Below are positions 1 through 11,443 of a stretch of DNA of 64,000 bases, in pieces. How positions within the stretch are numbered: position 1 is the stretch's first letter; the number at the start of each line of letters is the position of its first letter. The stretch is from Amorphophallus konjac (Eukaryota > Streptophyta > Magnoliopsida > Alismatales > Araceae). Below the pieces are notes generated by a model. It was not told the DNA's origin, searched no databases, and saw nothing but the letters and a program-made list of their open reading frames with translations. Where the stretch lies: the NCBI GenBank assembly GCA_022559845.1, contig CM040118.1, forward strand, positions 230,749,224 to 230,813,223. Direction: 5' to 3'. The position numbers and the translations under genes are program-made.

Positions 1-255
1 ATGGTGGTCGACAACAGACCCCTCCTCTGTCGAGGCTCAACCAGAACAGACTGGAAACAAGCTGGTCGACAACAGACCCCTCCTCTGTCGACCAGAGGCC
101 CCTCCTCTGTCGACCAGAGGCTCAACCAGAACAGACTGGTATCTGGAGAAACTATGGTGGTCGACAACAGACCCCTCCTCTGTCGACCAGAGGCTCAACC
201 AGAACAGACTGGAAACAAGCTGGTCAACAATAGACTTACCAGATGTCGACCATGA
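1..255. repeat. Irregular tandem repeat with GTCGAC hairpins
   Basis: A unit of roughly 50-70 bp (GGTCGACAACAGACCCC, then CTCAACCAGAACAGACTGG) recurs about three to four times with indels. Inside it the 17-nt imperfect inverted repeat CCTCTGTCGACCAGAGG occurs at 82-98, 104-120 and 176-192. Both strands are open here, but the reading is simple repeat and I do not call a gene. The layout resembles the hairpin arrays inside the other LTRs of this window. Confidence 0.8.
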
Positions 256-342
256 CCAGACACGCAAATAGAACCCACAAACTTTCTCAGCTGAAACAGA
301 TAATTTGTGATGCAGGAATGTCTGGCAGCCAAAAAGGACTTG

Positions 343-415
343 TTGGTGCTAGGAATTGAACCATGGACCTCAGATTTGGGATGTGCTACTTAACCACTAG
401 GCCATGTTACTTCCT
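343..415 (-). mobile_element. tRNA-derived SINE head
   Basis: On the minus strand an RNA polymerase III A box (TGGCCTAGTGG, inside 390-404) is followed by a B box (GGTTCAATTCC, 352-362). The spacing is that of a tRNA. The ends do not pair into an acceptor stem, so this is not a tRNA gene. The sequence fits the 5' head of a plant tRNA-derived SINE. Its 3' end (lower coordinates) was not located. Confidence 0.6.
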
Positions 416-504
416 TAAGTAATAAATACATCAATAAATATAGGGATTAAGATTTTGACTTATAACGTCAGAAATCTTTATTTATTTTATACTCAGGGTG
501 CTAC

Positions 505-1710
505 ACTAAGTTTAACGGGTTAGATGAGTCTCCAATATATTAAATGATATTTTAACAGACAATTACTGTCATATGAATAGTAAAAGTGAATAGTGTTACG
601 TTTTATTTTAAAGGAATTTTATGAAAATAATTATATAAAAAAATAGATGAAAATGAAAAATATATATCCCTCAAATTTCACATCAAGACCCCTCCAAATA
701 AAAAAAATAAAAATCCTCAAAGATCATTACTCTTAACTTAACATAAAAACATAACTGTTTACGGTTTCCACAGGTACTCAGCTTAACAGGTTTCACTATA
801 CTAAGTACTAAGTGATAGTTTAACAAGTTGAATACTCCCATATTAACTACTGATTATCTGACAAGTTTAATGTCATGGCATCTAACAGTTACTTAACAAG
901 TTAATGCATTTAAATAATACCTTAATTAACTATGGGTTTTGTTAAAAATTGAGAACACCTACTAACACATATTAATTATAGCTAATTCCTGCTAATTATT
1001 TCTAATATATGTTAATCCTTTCACTAATCTTTTTCGATTTAAGTGGGTACAGGCTATTTACTAGGCTGACATATGCTATGCAACAATAAATCACATGGAG
1101 ATGCACTGCTTCGACACTAATTAACTAGTAGTTTAGTTAAAATTGAGAACACCTACCTGTTTGGATGGTAATTAGCGAAGGAAGAAGCTTCCCCAGCAAC
1201 CTCCTCTCCTCCTAGTACGCAGCACAGAACCTCCCAGCCTAGGCTCATATCTCGAAGCTCTAACTAACACAATGGGAGAGCTAGGCCTATATTTAATCCC
1301 CTCTACTAGACAGGCTTAGGGGGGCAAGATCCGAAATTTCAGGATCTGGGATATGAGATAGTGACATGTGTTGGGGATAATGGAGGATAAGTGGCTTGGG
1401 AAATTTTGAATTTTCCCCCTTTTTCTTGGTGTCTAAGATGGCCACGTCGCCCCCTTAAATTGGGTTAAATTGAGACTTGGCAAAAGAATGTTGATGGGGT
1501 GTGTAGAACCCTAGTCTTTCGGTTGAAGGCAAGACACTTAACCACTACACTAGGAGGTCATTTTGTTAAGTGGATTCCCTTTACATTTGATAACCATGAG
1601 TTCCTATTTCTTTCATAAGTTTAATATATCATAAACTTAATCATAATTGTTATTTTTTTTCATAAACATTATTGTTATTATTAGTATTTGAAAATATTAT
1701 TTATTTAATG

Positions 1711-1742
<32 letters not shown>

Positions 1743-1757
1743 GTACACGGGTGCTAC
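505..1757. mobile_element. AT-rich repeat debris ending in an LTR terminus
   Basis: There is no gene. The stretch is AT-rich and contains two related copies of a segment around TTGAGAACACCTAC (about 935-960 and 1135-1158). It ends with ACGGGTGCTACA at 1746-1757, which looks like the end of another Tekay-like LTR. A SINE head lies at about 1500-1570. I could not find the matching LTR start. Confidence 0.35.
1500..1570 (-). mobile_element. tRNA-derived SINE head
   Basis: The minus strand reads an A box TAGTGTAGTGG (1542-1552), then GTTAAGTGTCTTGCCTTC, then a B-box-like GGGTTCTACAC near 1501-1511. The wording after the A box is typical of plant SINEs with a tRNA-related 5' end. The tail was not delimited. 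Confidence 0.65.

Positions 1758-2836
<1,079 letters not shown>

Positions 2837-2892
<56 letters not shown>
2837..2892. repeat. (TA)n microsatellite
   Basis: An alternating TA run of about 55 bp, preceded by CACACACA. Confidence 0.97.
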
Positions 2893-3023
2893 AGGACGAA
2901 TCGGCGGGAGGAGAGAGGGAGATGAGAGTGTGAGTTGGTGGGAGGAGAGAGACGGGAAGAGAGCGAGTCGGCGGGAGGAGAGGGACGGGAAGAGAGAGTG
3001 AGTTGGCGGGAGGAGAGAGACGG
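2893..3023. repeat. GA-rich minisatellite
   Basis: About three copies of a unit of roughly 40-45 bp (GAGTYGGYGGGAGGAGAGRGACGGGAAGAGAG). It ends where the element B LTR begins. The last five bases, GACGG (3019-3023), would be the left TSD of B. The right copy lies outside the window. Confidence 0.8.
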
Positions 3024-3779
3024 TGTCACGTCCCGAGCGCGGAAAGAACTTGATATACGTGACGAGTTTATATCGATCATGTCAATCAGAGCATAAAGAA
3101 TTTGACATATAGACAGAGTGCATAAAAGGAGAGATAATAAACCAAATCTTTTATTTCATTAATAACTTCAAGATAATCCAATTACATACCCTTCGTTACC
3201 AAATAAAGGTACTAGATTCAAATAAAATGAAAATACAATAATGACTCAAGAAAGATGAAAAGACTCGACTAGATAACGTCTTTGACAAGCGGACAGCTCT
3301 ACGCTCTTCACTCATGTCCATTCCCATCCGAATGATCTTCATCATCGAAGTTACCTGAAAAATTGGGAAACAATACTAGGTGAGCGAACGCTCTGTAGGA
3401 ATTATATCTCAAGATCAAGCTTGCTTTAAGTAAATTACATGTTACATGAACTATGCAAGTATAGTGATGCATGTATGCAAGATAATGACGAGAGTAGAGT
3501 ATCAATAAATAATATAGATGAACTAGCAAGATTTCAAGATAATCATGTGAAGTATATCAAGATTGTCAAGCATGTAAACATCAAGTCATGTCATGTGAAT
3601 TGGCTATTTATAATTTCAAGCAAGTAAATACCCATTCCGGGCCACGCATGTCATGTCAAGTCAAGTCAAGCACGAGATTTGTGGAATGCCAAAATCAAGC
3701 AAGTCATGCACTTCGGTGCAATGCCACACCGTGATCAATATTGCTCCCATGGGCACAAGTATGTTCAGGTGCTCCTCCC
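3024..3779 (-). mobile_element. Element B 3' LTR, first fragment
   Basis: Starts TGTCACGTCCCG and shares blocks with the LTRs of A and C: the splice-like TTACCTGAAAA near 3351-3361, the small hairpin GTGAGCGAACGCTC near 3379, and CATGGGCACAAGTA near 3748. It stops at CTCCTCCC (3779), where TE2 begins. CTCCC at 3775-3779 is the left TSD of TE2. Confidence 0.85.
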
Positions 3780-4540
3780 TATAGATATTTTCTATCCACC
3801 CGCCCCAAACTAAGCAATAATATGCATGAAAGTATGAGCAAAGGGGAAAGGGGCGATGGAGAATAAGAATGTACCATGATTGCCACCCAAAGATTAGCAA
3901 TAGGAAAGAGATACTACAATGAATGAAAACCTACTACGTACCTTGGGAAAAGAAGAAGAAAATTGCGGCCATGGGTGACAGCTACAACGTGATCGCGCTT
4001 GATGAACGGGGTACGGGGAACTTGTGGAATCAGACCTCCTCACCTTCCAGTCGGCTAGAAGAAGGGGGCCTCACGTCCTATTCATGCTCTCCTACAAAAG
4101 AAATATGAAAAAAGGGGAAAAACCCATTAGAAACCGAAGTGTAGCATCTATCCCGAAGTAATAAAACAGTGTGAAAGATTGAGGGAGAACGCACCGAGGT
4201 GAGGTTTTTAACCCCCGTGGAAGGGTGGAAAAGATAGGTGTGTGTATTATGAATGCATGTATATGAAGACCATGAATTAACACGCTGTACAGCTGCGGAG
4301 AGAAGCGACGTAAAATGGGAAAAAGTGTATGTAGATTGTGTAGAAACTGCAGATTGTGATGATTTGTGAAAAGGGATGATGAATAACTAAGAGAATAGAC
4401 GATGAAAGAAAGCCCTGAGCGATGAAATTAAAGCCAATACTTCCCTATCCAGGTTGGGATTGAAGAAACGAGATGGCAATGCGGTATGGCTTCGCCCTGA
4501 ACCGAAGAAGAGCCCCCCTTCGTATATTGTGAATTGGGCA

Positions 4541-4551
4541 GTTTATATAGA
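4541..4551 (-). promoter_or_regulatory. TATA box of the TE2 LTR
   Basis: CTATATAAAC on the minus strand, in the orientation of the element. It is kept in the right LTR at about 44242-44251. Confidence 0.6.
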
Positions 4552-4762
4552 AGTGCAGAAAACCCTAGGGTTGAAATCTGAGATAAACACCAAATTCTAG
4601 GGATTTAGATGCATAAACCTCGAGATAATAGTGAGGATGAGAGTCCTGGATCACTGGAAATCGAGGTGGAGGCTAATCTTTCTTGAAAATGGTGTCAACA
4701 AGCAGTCCAAAGAGCCCTGCGGCGAAGAAATCGGAGTTCGGAATCATCCGGAATCTGTTCTG

Positions 4763-5052
4763 AGAAAATGGTCCATCGCAAGGCCGCAACTTGAAGAAAT
4801 GGTCATGCTGGGACAGCCATTTGAAGAAATGGTCATGGGATGACCGCCATTCGATGGGAGCACATCCGGGAGGCTTCCGAGCGAAAAACTGAGAAAACGG
4901 TCTTCATGAGACTGCTACTTGAAAGTGGCGGTCTCCAGAAGATCGTCATTTGTTAAAATAAAAATAAAAAAAATTCACTATTCATTGAGAAGGTGGTCTC
5001 CTAGGTGACCGCGTTGTCATGAATGCGGTCACCTAGGTGACCGCATTCATGA
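4763..5052. repeat. Hairpin array in the TE2 LTR (CGGTC/GACCG)
   Basis: About six to seven short imperfect inverted repeats in a row, mostly of the form GAAA-NGGTC-loop-GACCGC, e.g. near 4765, 4794, 4824, 4893, 4925 and 4992. The array ends with the perfect palindrome at 5017-5052. Similar words occur in the LTR of element C. Confidence 0.75.
5017..5052. repeat. Perfect 36-bp palindrome
   Basis: Both 16-bp arms match fully around a CTAG centre. The arms contain GCGGTCAC/GTGACCGC, the same word as the neighbouring hairpins. The half-unit CTAGGTGACCGC also occurs just upstream at about 5001-5012. The right TE2 LTR has lost this part. Confidence 0.97.
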
Positions 5053-5284
5053 GCCTGCGCGAGAAAGTTCCCGGCGCCCGTTCGACCGTCCAAACTACCC
5101 GAATCGATCCCGAAGTTTGGGAATCAAAGCTAAAGGCCTCCATTGTTCAATGGGCTCAAAAAATGGTCAAGAAATGGGCTTTAAATACGGTCAAAGGAGA
5201 CTCTGAAACAATGGATAATTTGGAGCATTATAAAGGAGAATAAGAGAAATAACTCAACTTGCAGGTTGACAGCGGGTGTCAATA

Positions 5285-5302
5285 GATGCCCCTCCTTGAT
5301 GT
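5285..5302 (-). other. TE2 polypurine tract
   Basis: The minus strand reads AAGGAGGGGCATC directly before the LTR end TATTGACACCCGC. This is the expected place for the plus-strand primer of a minus-oriented element. Confidence 0.6.
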
Positions 5303-8300
5303 CTACTTTGCAAGGGAACGAACGTAAGTGGCGCGAAGGCAAAATGGAAAGGAGATGGTGTGAAAGCCACAGCGACGAGAAATGGAGATGAAGCAGAGAT
5401 GAAGCGGAGAGAATTGAAAAGTGGGCATCAAGGCAAAAGACACCCGTCACAACCAATAAGTGACTGGAATTCTTTAGAAAATGCCGAACTAACCACCCGG
5501 ATTGGATGACGCGGATGAAACATGTCTGGAGAATTAAGAAAGGAAAAAAGAAACATGACCAACCTCATCGGGGACACAACCCACGGATAATGAGGGAATC
5601 GAAAAGAACACAGTTGAAAAGCTAGAAAAGGAGAAAGTAAAACTGAGATAAAATCCACACAAGAATCACGCTCGCCAGCCAAATTGAGTGGGTAAATCAA
5701 AGAAAATGATCAAATTCGGAGTGAAATGGGGATCTCTTATCCAAGAGAACTGAAGTGCAATTAGCCATTGCTAAGGAGAAATCTTGAAAGATCACAAGGC
5801 GTGAGTGCTAAAAAATGACATGATGCATGTTGGGCTAAAATAAAGAAATCATCAAAACGAATGCAAGGAAAGAATAAAATAGAAAGTACTCAAGGATACT
5901 ATTGCTAGACCGAGTCAAGACGGGGTCAAGAGTCTTCTTGCAACCACGGCATGCGAGACAGAGTCCATCGTCCCTCACCCGACTCAAACTAACGGCTTAT
6001 CCAATAATTAACCATATGCTCCTAGATCATGATCATTTTTGTTAAAGGAGAAGATCAGATCCCAAAACGCACGGACAACTAGCCGGTCCTTGAGAGGCTA
6101 TAATAATAGAGATACCATATAGTAATGCAACAATGAGCAGGGATAGAGAGCTATACCTGTCTTACCTGCCAAGCAAAACAGCATTTTTTGAATTTTTGAA
6201 TATTTAGATTTTTATGAGATTTTCATAAGACACAACCAACAAAAGAACAAGCATTAACATAACAAAACATCACAAAGATGAATGAAAGATAACATAACAT
6301 GACATGAACAACATATGCAAGATGTCACATGAACAAATAATAAGCGTGGGGCTAAAGAACAAGGTGGGACAAGACAACACCATAACATGGTGGGACAGCA
6401 TGCGCGGTGGGACAAGATCATGGTGGGACATAGACACGGGGGACAACAAACCACGGGGGAAAAAAGATACGGACAACACATGTGTGGGATGACAACACAA
6501 CACGTGACATGGCGACACAGTGGGACGAAAACATGATAGACATGGAGGGACAAAACAACACGTGTGGGACTATACGGAGGGACATAGACACATGTGACAA
6601 GGACACGGTGGGACAAAAGATATGACAAATACGCTCTTCAATCAAAGCCCAAGATCAGATGAAGTAAAATCGCCAGGTTCATAATCGTGAGGCAAAGCCC
6701 TCTCATGGAGACATGATGAAGCGAGGTAATAGCTAAAAAGGTCATGGGCTTCAGAACAGATCAAGAGAGTAGATTAAAGAGAGGAGAACAGATCTGAAAG
6801 AAGTAAACAAGAGACAGAGCGAAAGATAGAGAGTAGGGAAGCTACGAAACCTGCGAGCTGCACACTTAACAAACAGATTATAACCATTCTCAAAACAAAC
6901 AGACAGAAAACACCTTAAAAAGGGAACATAAGACAAATATTCTTGGATTTTTTCTTTTCAACAATTTTTTGATTTTTTTTACAATATATGCTTTTTTGAA
7001 TTTTTGACATATTTGATTTTTTAGATTTTGACAATATTTGAATTTTTTTTAGATTTTGATAATATCTGAATTTTTTTGGATTTTGACAATATTTGATTTT
7101 TTTGGATTAATTTTTTGACATAGCAACTTGTAGCACCCGAAGACGGGCTCAACCTACTGGCCAGGGGTCGTCATTCCTCCCCTCTCATTAAAGACTTTCC
7201 TTGAGCAGGGCGTGCATATGAGGGTGGCTTGTCACAACCAACCGCCTCTAAAGAGCGATGCCCCTACTAAGGCCATACCCGGGATTTAACCCAGCCTATG
7301 AGGGAAAAATAAAAGAAGATTGGAGGTAAGCTTTATACAGGATGGGAAATATCAAGATTTGAATTCCTACCAGGGCACTACCCCTCAAAGCTACAGTCTG
7401 TTACGCCGAGGCTTTGTGTCTTTGATTTTGAGACCATTCTTATCAGGCACGCATGCGGCCGGGCTTATGACGTCCCGCGGGGAACTGTACTGCCACTCTT
7501 GCCATACCCTTAATTTCATAATTTTCCACATTAATTCTCATTTGATTTATGTTTGATAGCCCTTATTGGCAAGATTTAGCTTGAAAGCTCATTTGAGGGT
7601 CAAGACTGTCCCTATTTGAGACCTCTCTCGTATTAGGGAGTTCCTAGGTTGGTCATCTCATCCATCAATCTTTTGCCCATGCACTCGACCGAGTAGAGAA
7701 AAGAAAAGATCTTTGTGCATACCCATGGAATGGCCAAAGCAGCAACTGTGTTGACCAAAGGAATAGGCTATAGCTCGTCGGGAAGTGTGTGAAAACCCAT
7801 GCTAAAGGAGACACCCTCGATAATCGGGGAAAGAAACTGGACTCCCAGCACGGAGCTATCACCAGCCTAAGAATGCTACAGAAGCGAACTCATTTTGACT
7901 AAGCTAAGAAACATTCCTAAAGCCACTCAACCGTGTTGGGGAAATAAGCATTATAACCATGCACAACAATAATAGTGATATAAATAATAGCATATTCTTG
8001 CACAAAAATAAAGATACCTTTGTAAATCGATGGCGTCGAAACCAGCGTCCTGAAGCGGTCTTGATCATCGAGCTTTGCGTAGCGTGAGCTTTGTATTCCG
8101 TGCTTGATAGGATAAAATGGAGAGGATAGCAAGGATTCAAAGTTCCTCGACATGGAGGAGTGACAGACATCATACTGGACGAAGAGGGACAAAAGGAAAA
8201 GAGATGAGGGCTAGAACTCTCTCGTTAAGGCACAGAGACCCTGATAACAAGGAACCAGATACAGAATAAACTGGGATTAACTGAGATCAAGGCGGACTAA

Positions 8301-8919
8301 AGCCTCAAAAACAACATGAAAAAGGGCAAGAACCATGAAAGGGTGAGACAGAAAGACTGAAAAAACAACGATGAGATTGCTGCAAAGATAAAGAAAAAGA
8401 ATCATCATCCGATGTGGTCGGAGAAGGAAAATGGTGATCATCCGACAGGGTCAGAGAAAGAGAATGGTAATCATCCGACAGGGTCAGAGAAGGAGAATTG
8501 TAGCCATCCGACAGGGTCGGAGAAGGAGAATTGTAGCCATCCGACAGGGTCAGAAAAGGATCAGGAGTAGGATCTGAAAATTCTGGAAGAGAAGAATCAG
8601 AAGACGTCCCAAAATCAGGATGGAAGGAGGACATATGCCGAGGCCTAGAATTATGAAAATAATGAAAATCCAGAGGGTCTGAATGAAAAAGAGAGGACTA
8701 GGGGTTCATGGACCTAGAAAGAGGAGAGAAAATCATAGAAATAGGATTGGAAGAAGGAAGGTACACCACCCAAGGGTGGGAGCTGAGCAGAAGAAACGAT
8801 GAATGAAAGGAAGGAGAATGAGAAGTGACCCCCTGAGTGCACAATAACCGACCTTTGAACTTGCACCGCCGTCTTTTCTTGCCCGAAACTTCCTTGTAAC
8901 AGACCCGCCTAGCGCGGGC
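5303..8919 (-). other. TE2 long non-coding 3' internal region
   Basis: No recognisable protein on either strand: only short frames, none with RT, RNase H or integrase motifs. It holds low-complexity patches. Repeated TGGGACA/ACACGG words lie at about 6340-6620, and repeated TTTTTTGGATTTTGACAATATTTGA at about 6945-7120. A more complex stretch of unknown nature, with GTAGCACCCGAAGACGGGC, lies at 7131-7310. A region this long without pol between PPT and Gag is what marks TE2 as non-autonomous. Confidence 0.6.
8395..8570 (-). repeat. 36-bp tandem repeat (12-residue Ser/Pro/Asp unit)
   Basis: Four to five copies of a 36-bp unit around CATCCGACAGGGTCAGAGAA. The minus frame is open from 8634 to 8305 and would read a 12-residue unit like LTLSDGYNSPSP. 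Repeats in exact multiples of 3 keep the frame open. I cannot tell whether it was ever translated. Confidence 0.7.
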
Positions 8920-9876
8920 TCAGACCTTCGGGCTTCTTAATTTGTAATATCTTCTCAAATAGCGGGCCCATCTAGCGGACGGCCTAGCCCGATTATGAAG
9001 GTGCAGCTTCACCGGGGCGGTTGCCCTTAGACACCCTATGCTAACAACAGGCGGACATTTTTGAACAAGTAACTCCTTGGGATGCTGAAGATCATGGAAC
9101 CATGGAGTTTTATCCCTAGGCACAAGAACCTTGAGATTTGGCAACTCCACTCGGCAATAAGGGTTGAAGTGCAACTCCCTTGATAAAAGGGAAGGACGAA
9201 ACTGAGGGAGAGTAATACGCGGCGTTGACGTGGCCAGCTTGCTGATAAACCAAGGGAGATTGCATAGAATGTGCAGACTGTCCTTCTAAAATGTAGAAGA
9301 TACGGCCAATTACCCCTTGAACATAGAATGCATCAAACTTTTGACAGCCGTACGAGTTAGCATGATCCAGGTGCAGAACCCTTCTTAACCAGTCATCTGA
9401 ACAACAATAAAGCGAGAAGTAATAACAGCATCAATGGTTAGACCTCCGGTGAGCAAAGAGATTGCCACCGGCCTCGCTCGAGAAGAAACTGGCACTAGCG
9501 TAAAAGAGCTCTTTTTGGCAATCGTCCTTGGAAACATAGGCTCATTAGCCCCAAAACAGCTAGGGACCAGGATGCGTATCGGCACGACAGGCTCAGGTGT
9601 GGGTAAGGGTAAAGGTAAAGGCGAGGATGAAGGGCTTGAAGGTTCTGGCAATGGCGGCAAAGGCAAAATGGCAATGATAGGCTCGGGCGAGGAGAGGATC
9701 GACAGAGATGGGGAAGACGGGGTAGATGAAGGTGGCGGAAATGATGAAGGAGGCGGAGGTAGTGGATTAGGCCATTTGGGGAGAGGAGGTGGCAAAAGCG
9801 ATGGAGGGTTAGGTAAGGGTGAGGAATATGGTGGAGATGTTGAAGGTGGTGAAGAGGGCAATGGGGAAGGCCGCGG
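8920..9876 (-). pseudogene. TE2 coding remnant, Pro-rich (downstream part of the gag region)
   Basis: Open minus-strand stretches at 9385-9861 (158 codons) and 8920-9174 (84 codons) are separated by stops. The first is about half Pro/Ser up to residue 90, then more ordinary sequence ending in SRFIVVQMTG. It breaks off at 9876, where TE1 is inserted. The other half of the region is at 37069-39183. CGCGG at 9872-9876 is the left TSD of TE1. It has no domain I recognise. I place it in the Gag region only by its position and its Pro-rich make-up, which resembles the other half. Confidence 0.5.
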
Positions 9877-9986
9877 TGTTGTGCCCCTATGGTTTTGATG
9901 TCAGCAATCACTATGAGTATGAATTGTTTTGATGTCAGCAAGCACTATGAGTATGAATTGTTTTGATTGATTTGAGAGTGGGCACA
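9877..9986 (+). mobile_element. TE1 5' LTR, first fragment
   Basis: Starts TGTTGTGCCCCTAT and contains a 34-bp direct duplication (TTTTGATGTCAGCAA and following, about 9892-9959), also present in the 3' LTR. It stops at GGGCACA, where element A begins. GCACA at 9982-9986 is the left TSD of A. The unbroken version of this site is in the 3' LTR at about 34905-34930. Confidence 0.92.
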
Positions 9987-11443
9987 TGTCACGCCCCGAG
10001 CGCGGAAGATACTCGGATATGCGCGACGAGTTTATATCAATCATGTCAATCAGAGTGATCGTGTATTCGACACAAAGACAGAGATGCGCAAAAGTAAAGA
10101 TAACCCAATCCTTTATTTCATAATGGATAGACTATTACAAATCCAATACTCTGTTTAATAAAAAGAAAAGTACATAGTTGACTCAAGAAAATAGGAAAAA
10201 GACTAGATGACACTTGGACAAGCTCTAGCTCTTTCACTCGGGACTTTCCCCATCCGATTGACTTCCATCGTCGTCGGACTTACCTGAAAAGTAAAAAGGG
10301 ACAAACGGAATGAGCGAACGCTCAGTAGGAAATTATATCTCAAGTACTAGCAAGGGGTTTAAGTAATTACATTTTCATGAATGCAATGAAGCTATGCATG
10401 CTCGCATAAAACGACAAGATAGAGAAAATGTAATATCAAGGAATTAAGATTGACAAATCATGAACTTTTAATAAGATAACAAGACATTTGAGATATTCAA
10501 GCAAGTACATTTAACAAGTCATGTCAAGAACTTTGGCTATCATGTATCAAGCAAGTAAATTACCCTTTTTCGGGCCACGCATTTCATGTCAAGGTAAGTA
10601 TGATTTCAAGCACAAGATTTATGTGGAATGTCCAATCTAGAAAGTAAAGTACTCGGTATAATGCCAGATACCTTATCATTTTAACTCCCATGGGCACAAG
10701 TACTTTCGGGTGCTCCTCCCAGGACCAGATCGGGCCCTATATGCGCAGGCATTTATCATGTGTTTTGACATCCACTTTTGTTTACATAGCCAATAAAGAA
10801 TTTCAATCATCAAGCTTGTAGACCCGTATGACAACTTTGACGGAATAGAGTCCAAAAATATGACAAGGACATAGAATGGCGCTAATGACGGTATAATCAC
10901 GATATCGATAAAACTAGGTAGAATATGGTTCCCTTAACTTGGGTACCATGACAAATCAATATGGACATTCTATATATAGAATTTAGGTCCACATGAACAG
11001 TATATCAAAGGTAAGATACCCTCATTCTTATCATAGAATTGAGGTTTACAAGAATGACATGATATGACATGATATCATCATTCCATTAAGAATTTCTTAT
11101 GATATACTCTTTGTATAATATAAGGGCCGGTATCCCATGTTTCTTTAGAGTGACATGGCATCAATGGTGTAATGGGTTTTTAGGGTACAACCAGCTTAGT
11201 CGGCCTTGAGGGAATCCAAGCCTACGAGGAGTCTTACGGAGGTCTCTATGACTAACTCGCTAGTCCAAAGGAACGGAATGTCCAATGGAGAGCTTGTATG
11301 TCAATGAGAGTTGAGTGTGATCGATAAAACAACGTGAAAAGTGGGACTATACTCACGGAGTGGAGAATAGTGCCGATATATATGTATATGTATAATATGA
11401 AACCATCGGTTAACAGAATCGGGATAAAAATCATTTTTATAGA

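Larger units (their letters stand above)
1..504 (-). mobile_element. LTR fragment cut by the window edge
   Basis: The segment ends with CAGGGTGCTACA at 493-504, after an AT-rich run. This is the same ending as the LTRs of the gypsy elements further right (GGGTTGCTACA, GGGTTCTACA). Read on the minus strand it would be the TGTAGCACCCTG start of a Tekay-like LTR. No PPT follows at 505, so this could be a solo LTR end. The other end lies outside the window. It holds a hairpin-bearing tandem repeat at its left and a SINE head near its right end. Confidence 0.45.
3780..5284 (-). mobile_element. TE2 left (3') LTR
   Basis: 1505 bp. The ends are degenerate: TATAGATATTTT at the left (the right LTR has TGTAGA) and GTCAATA at the right (the right LTR has GTCAACA). 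A TATA box lies on the minus strand at 4541-4551 (CTATATAAAC). The part at 4763-5052 is an array of inverted repeats that includes a perfect palindrome. Confidence 0.85.

Noticed and set aside
343..415. A functional tRNA gene
   Set aside because: A and B boxes are present, but there is no acceptor pairing and no clover-leaf; it fits a SINE head.
6340..6620. Cys/Pro/Val-rich frames on the minus strand (up to 124 codons)
   Set aside because: They come from low-complexity TGGGACA repeats read in several frames; no sign of selection for one frame.
9385..9861. Pro/Ser-rich protein as an extensin-like host gene
   Set aside because: It has no signal peptide, is cut by the TE1 TSD and continues in the TE2 Gag region, so it is retroelement sequence.
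9880..9890. TE1 LTR start at 9880 (TGTGCCCC)
   Set aside because: Starting at 9877 (TGTTGTGCC) gives a perfect TSD CGCGG with 37064-37068 and fits the PPT border of the 3' LTR.
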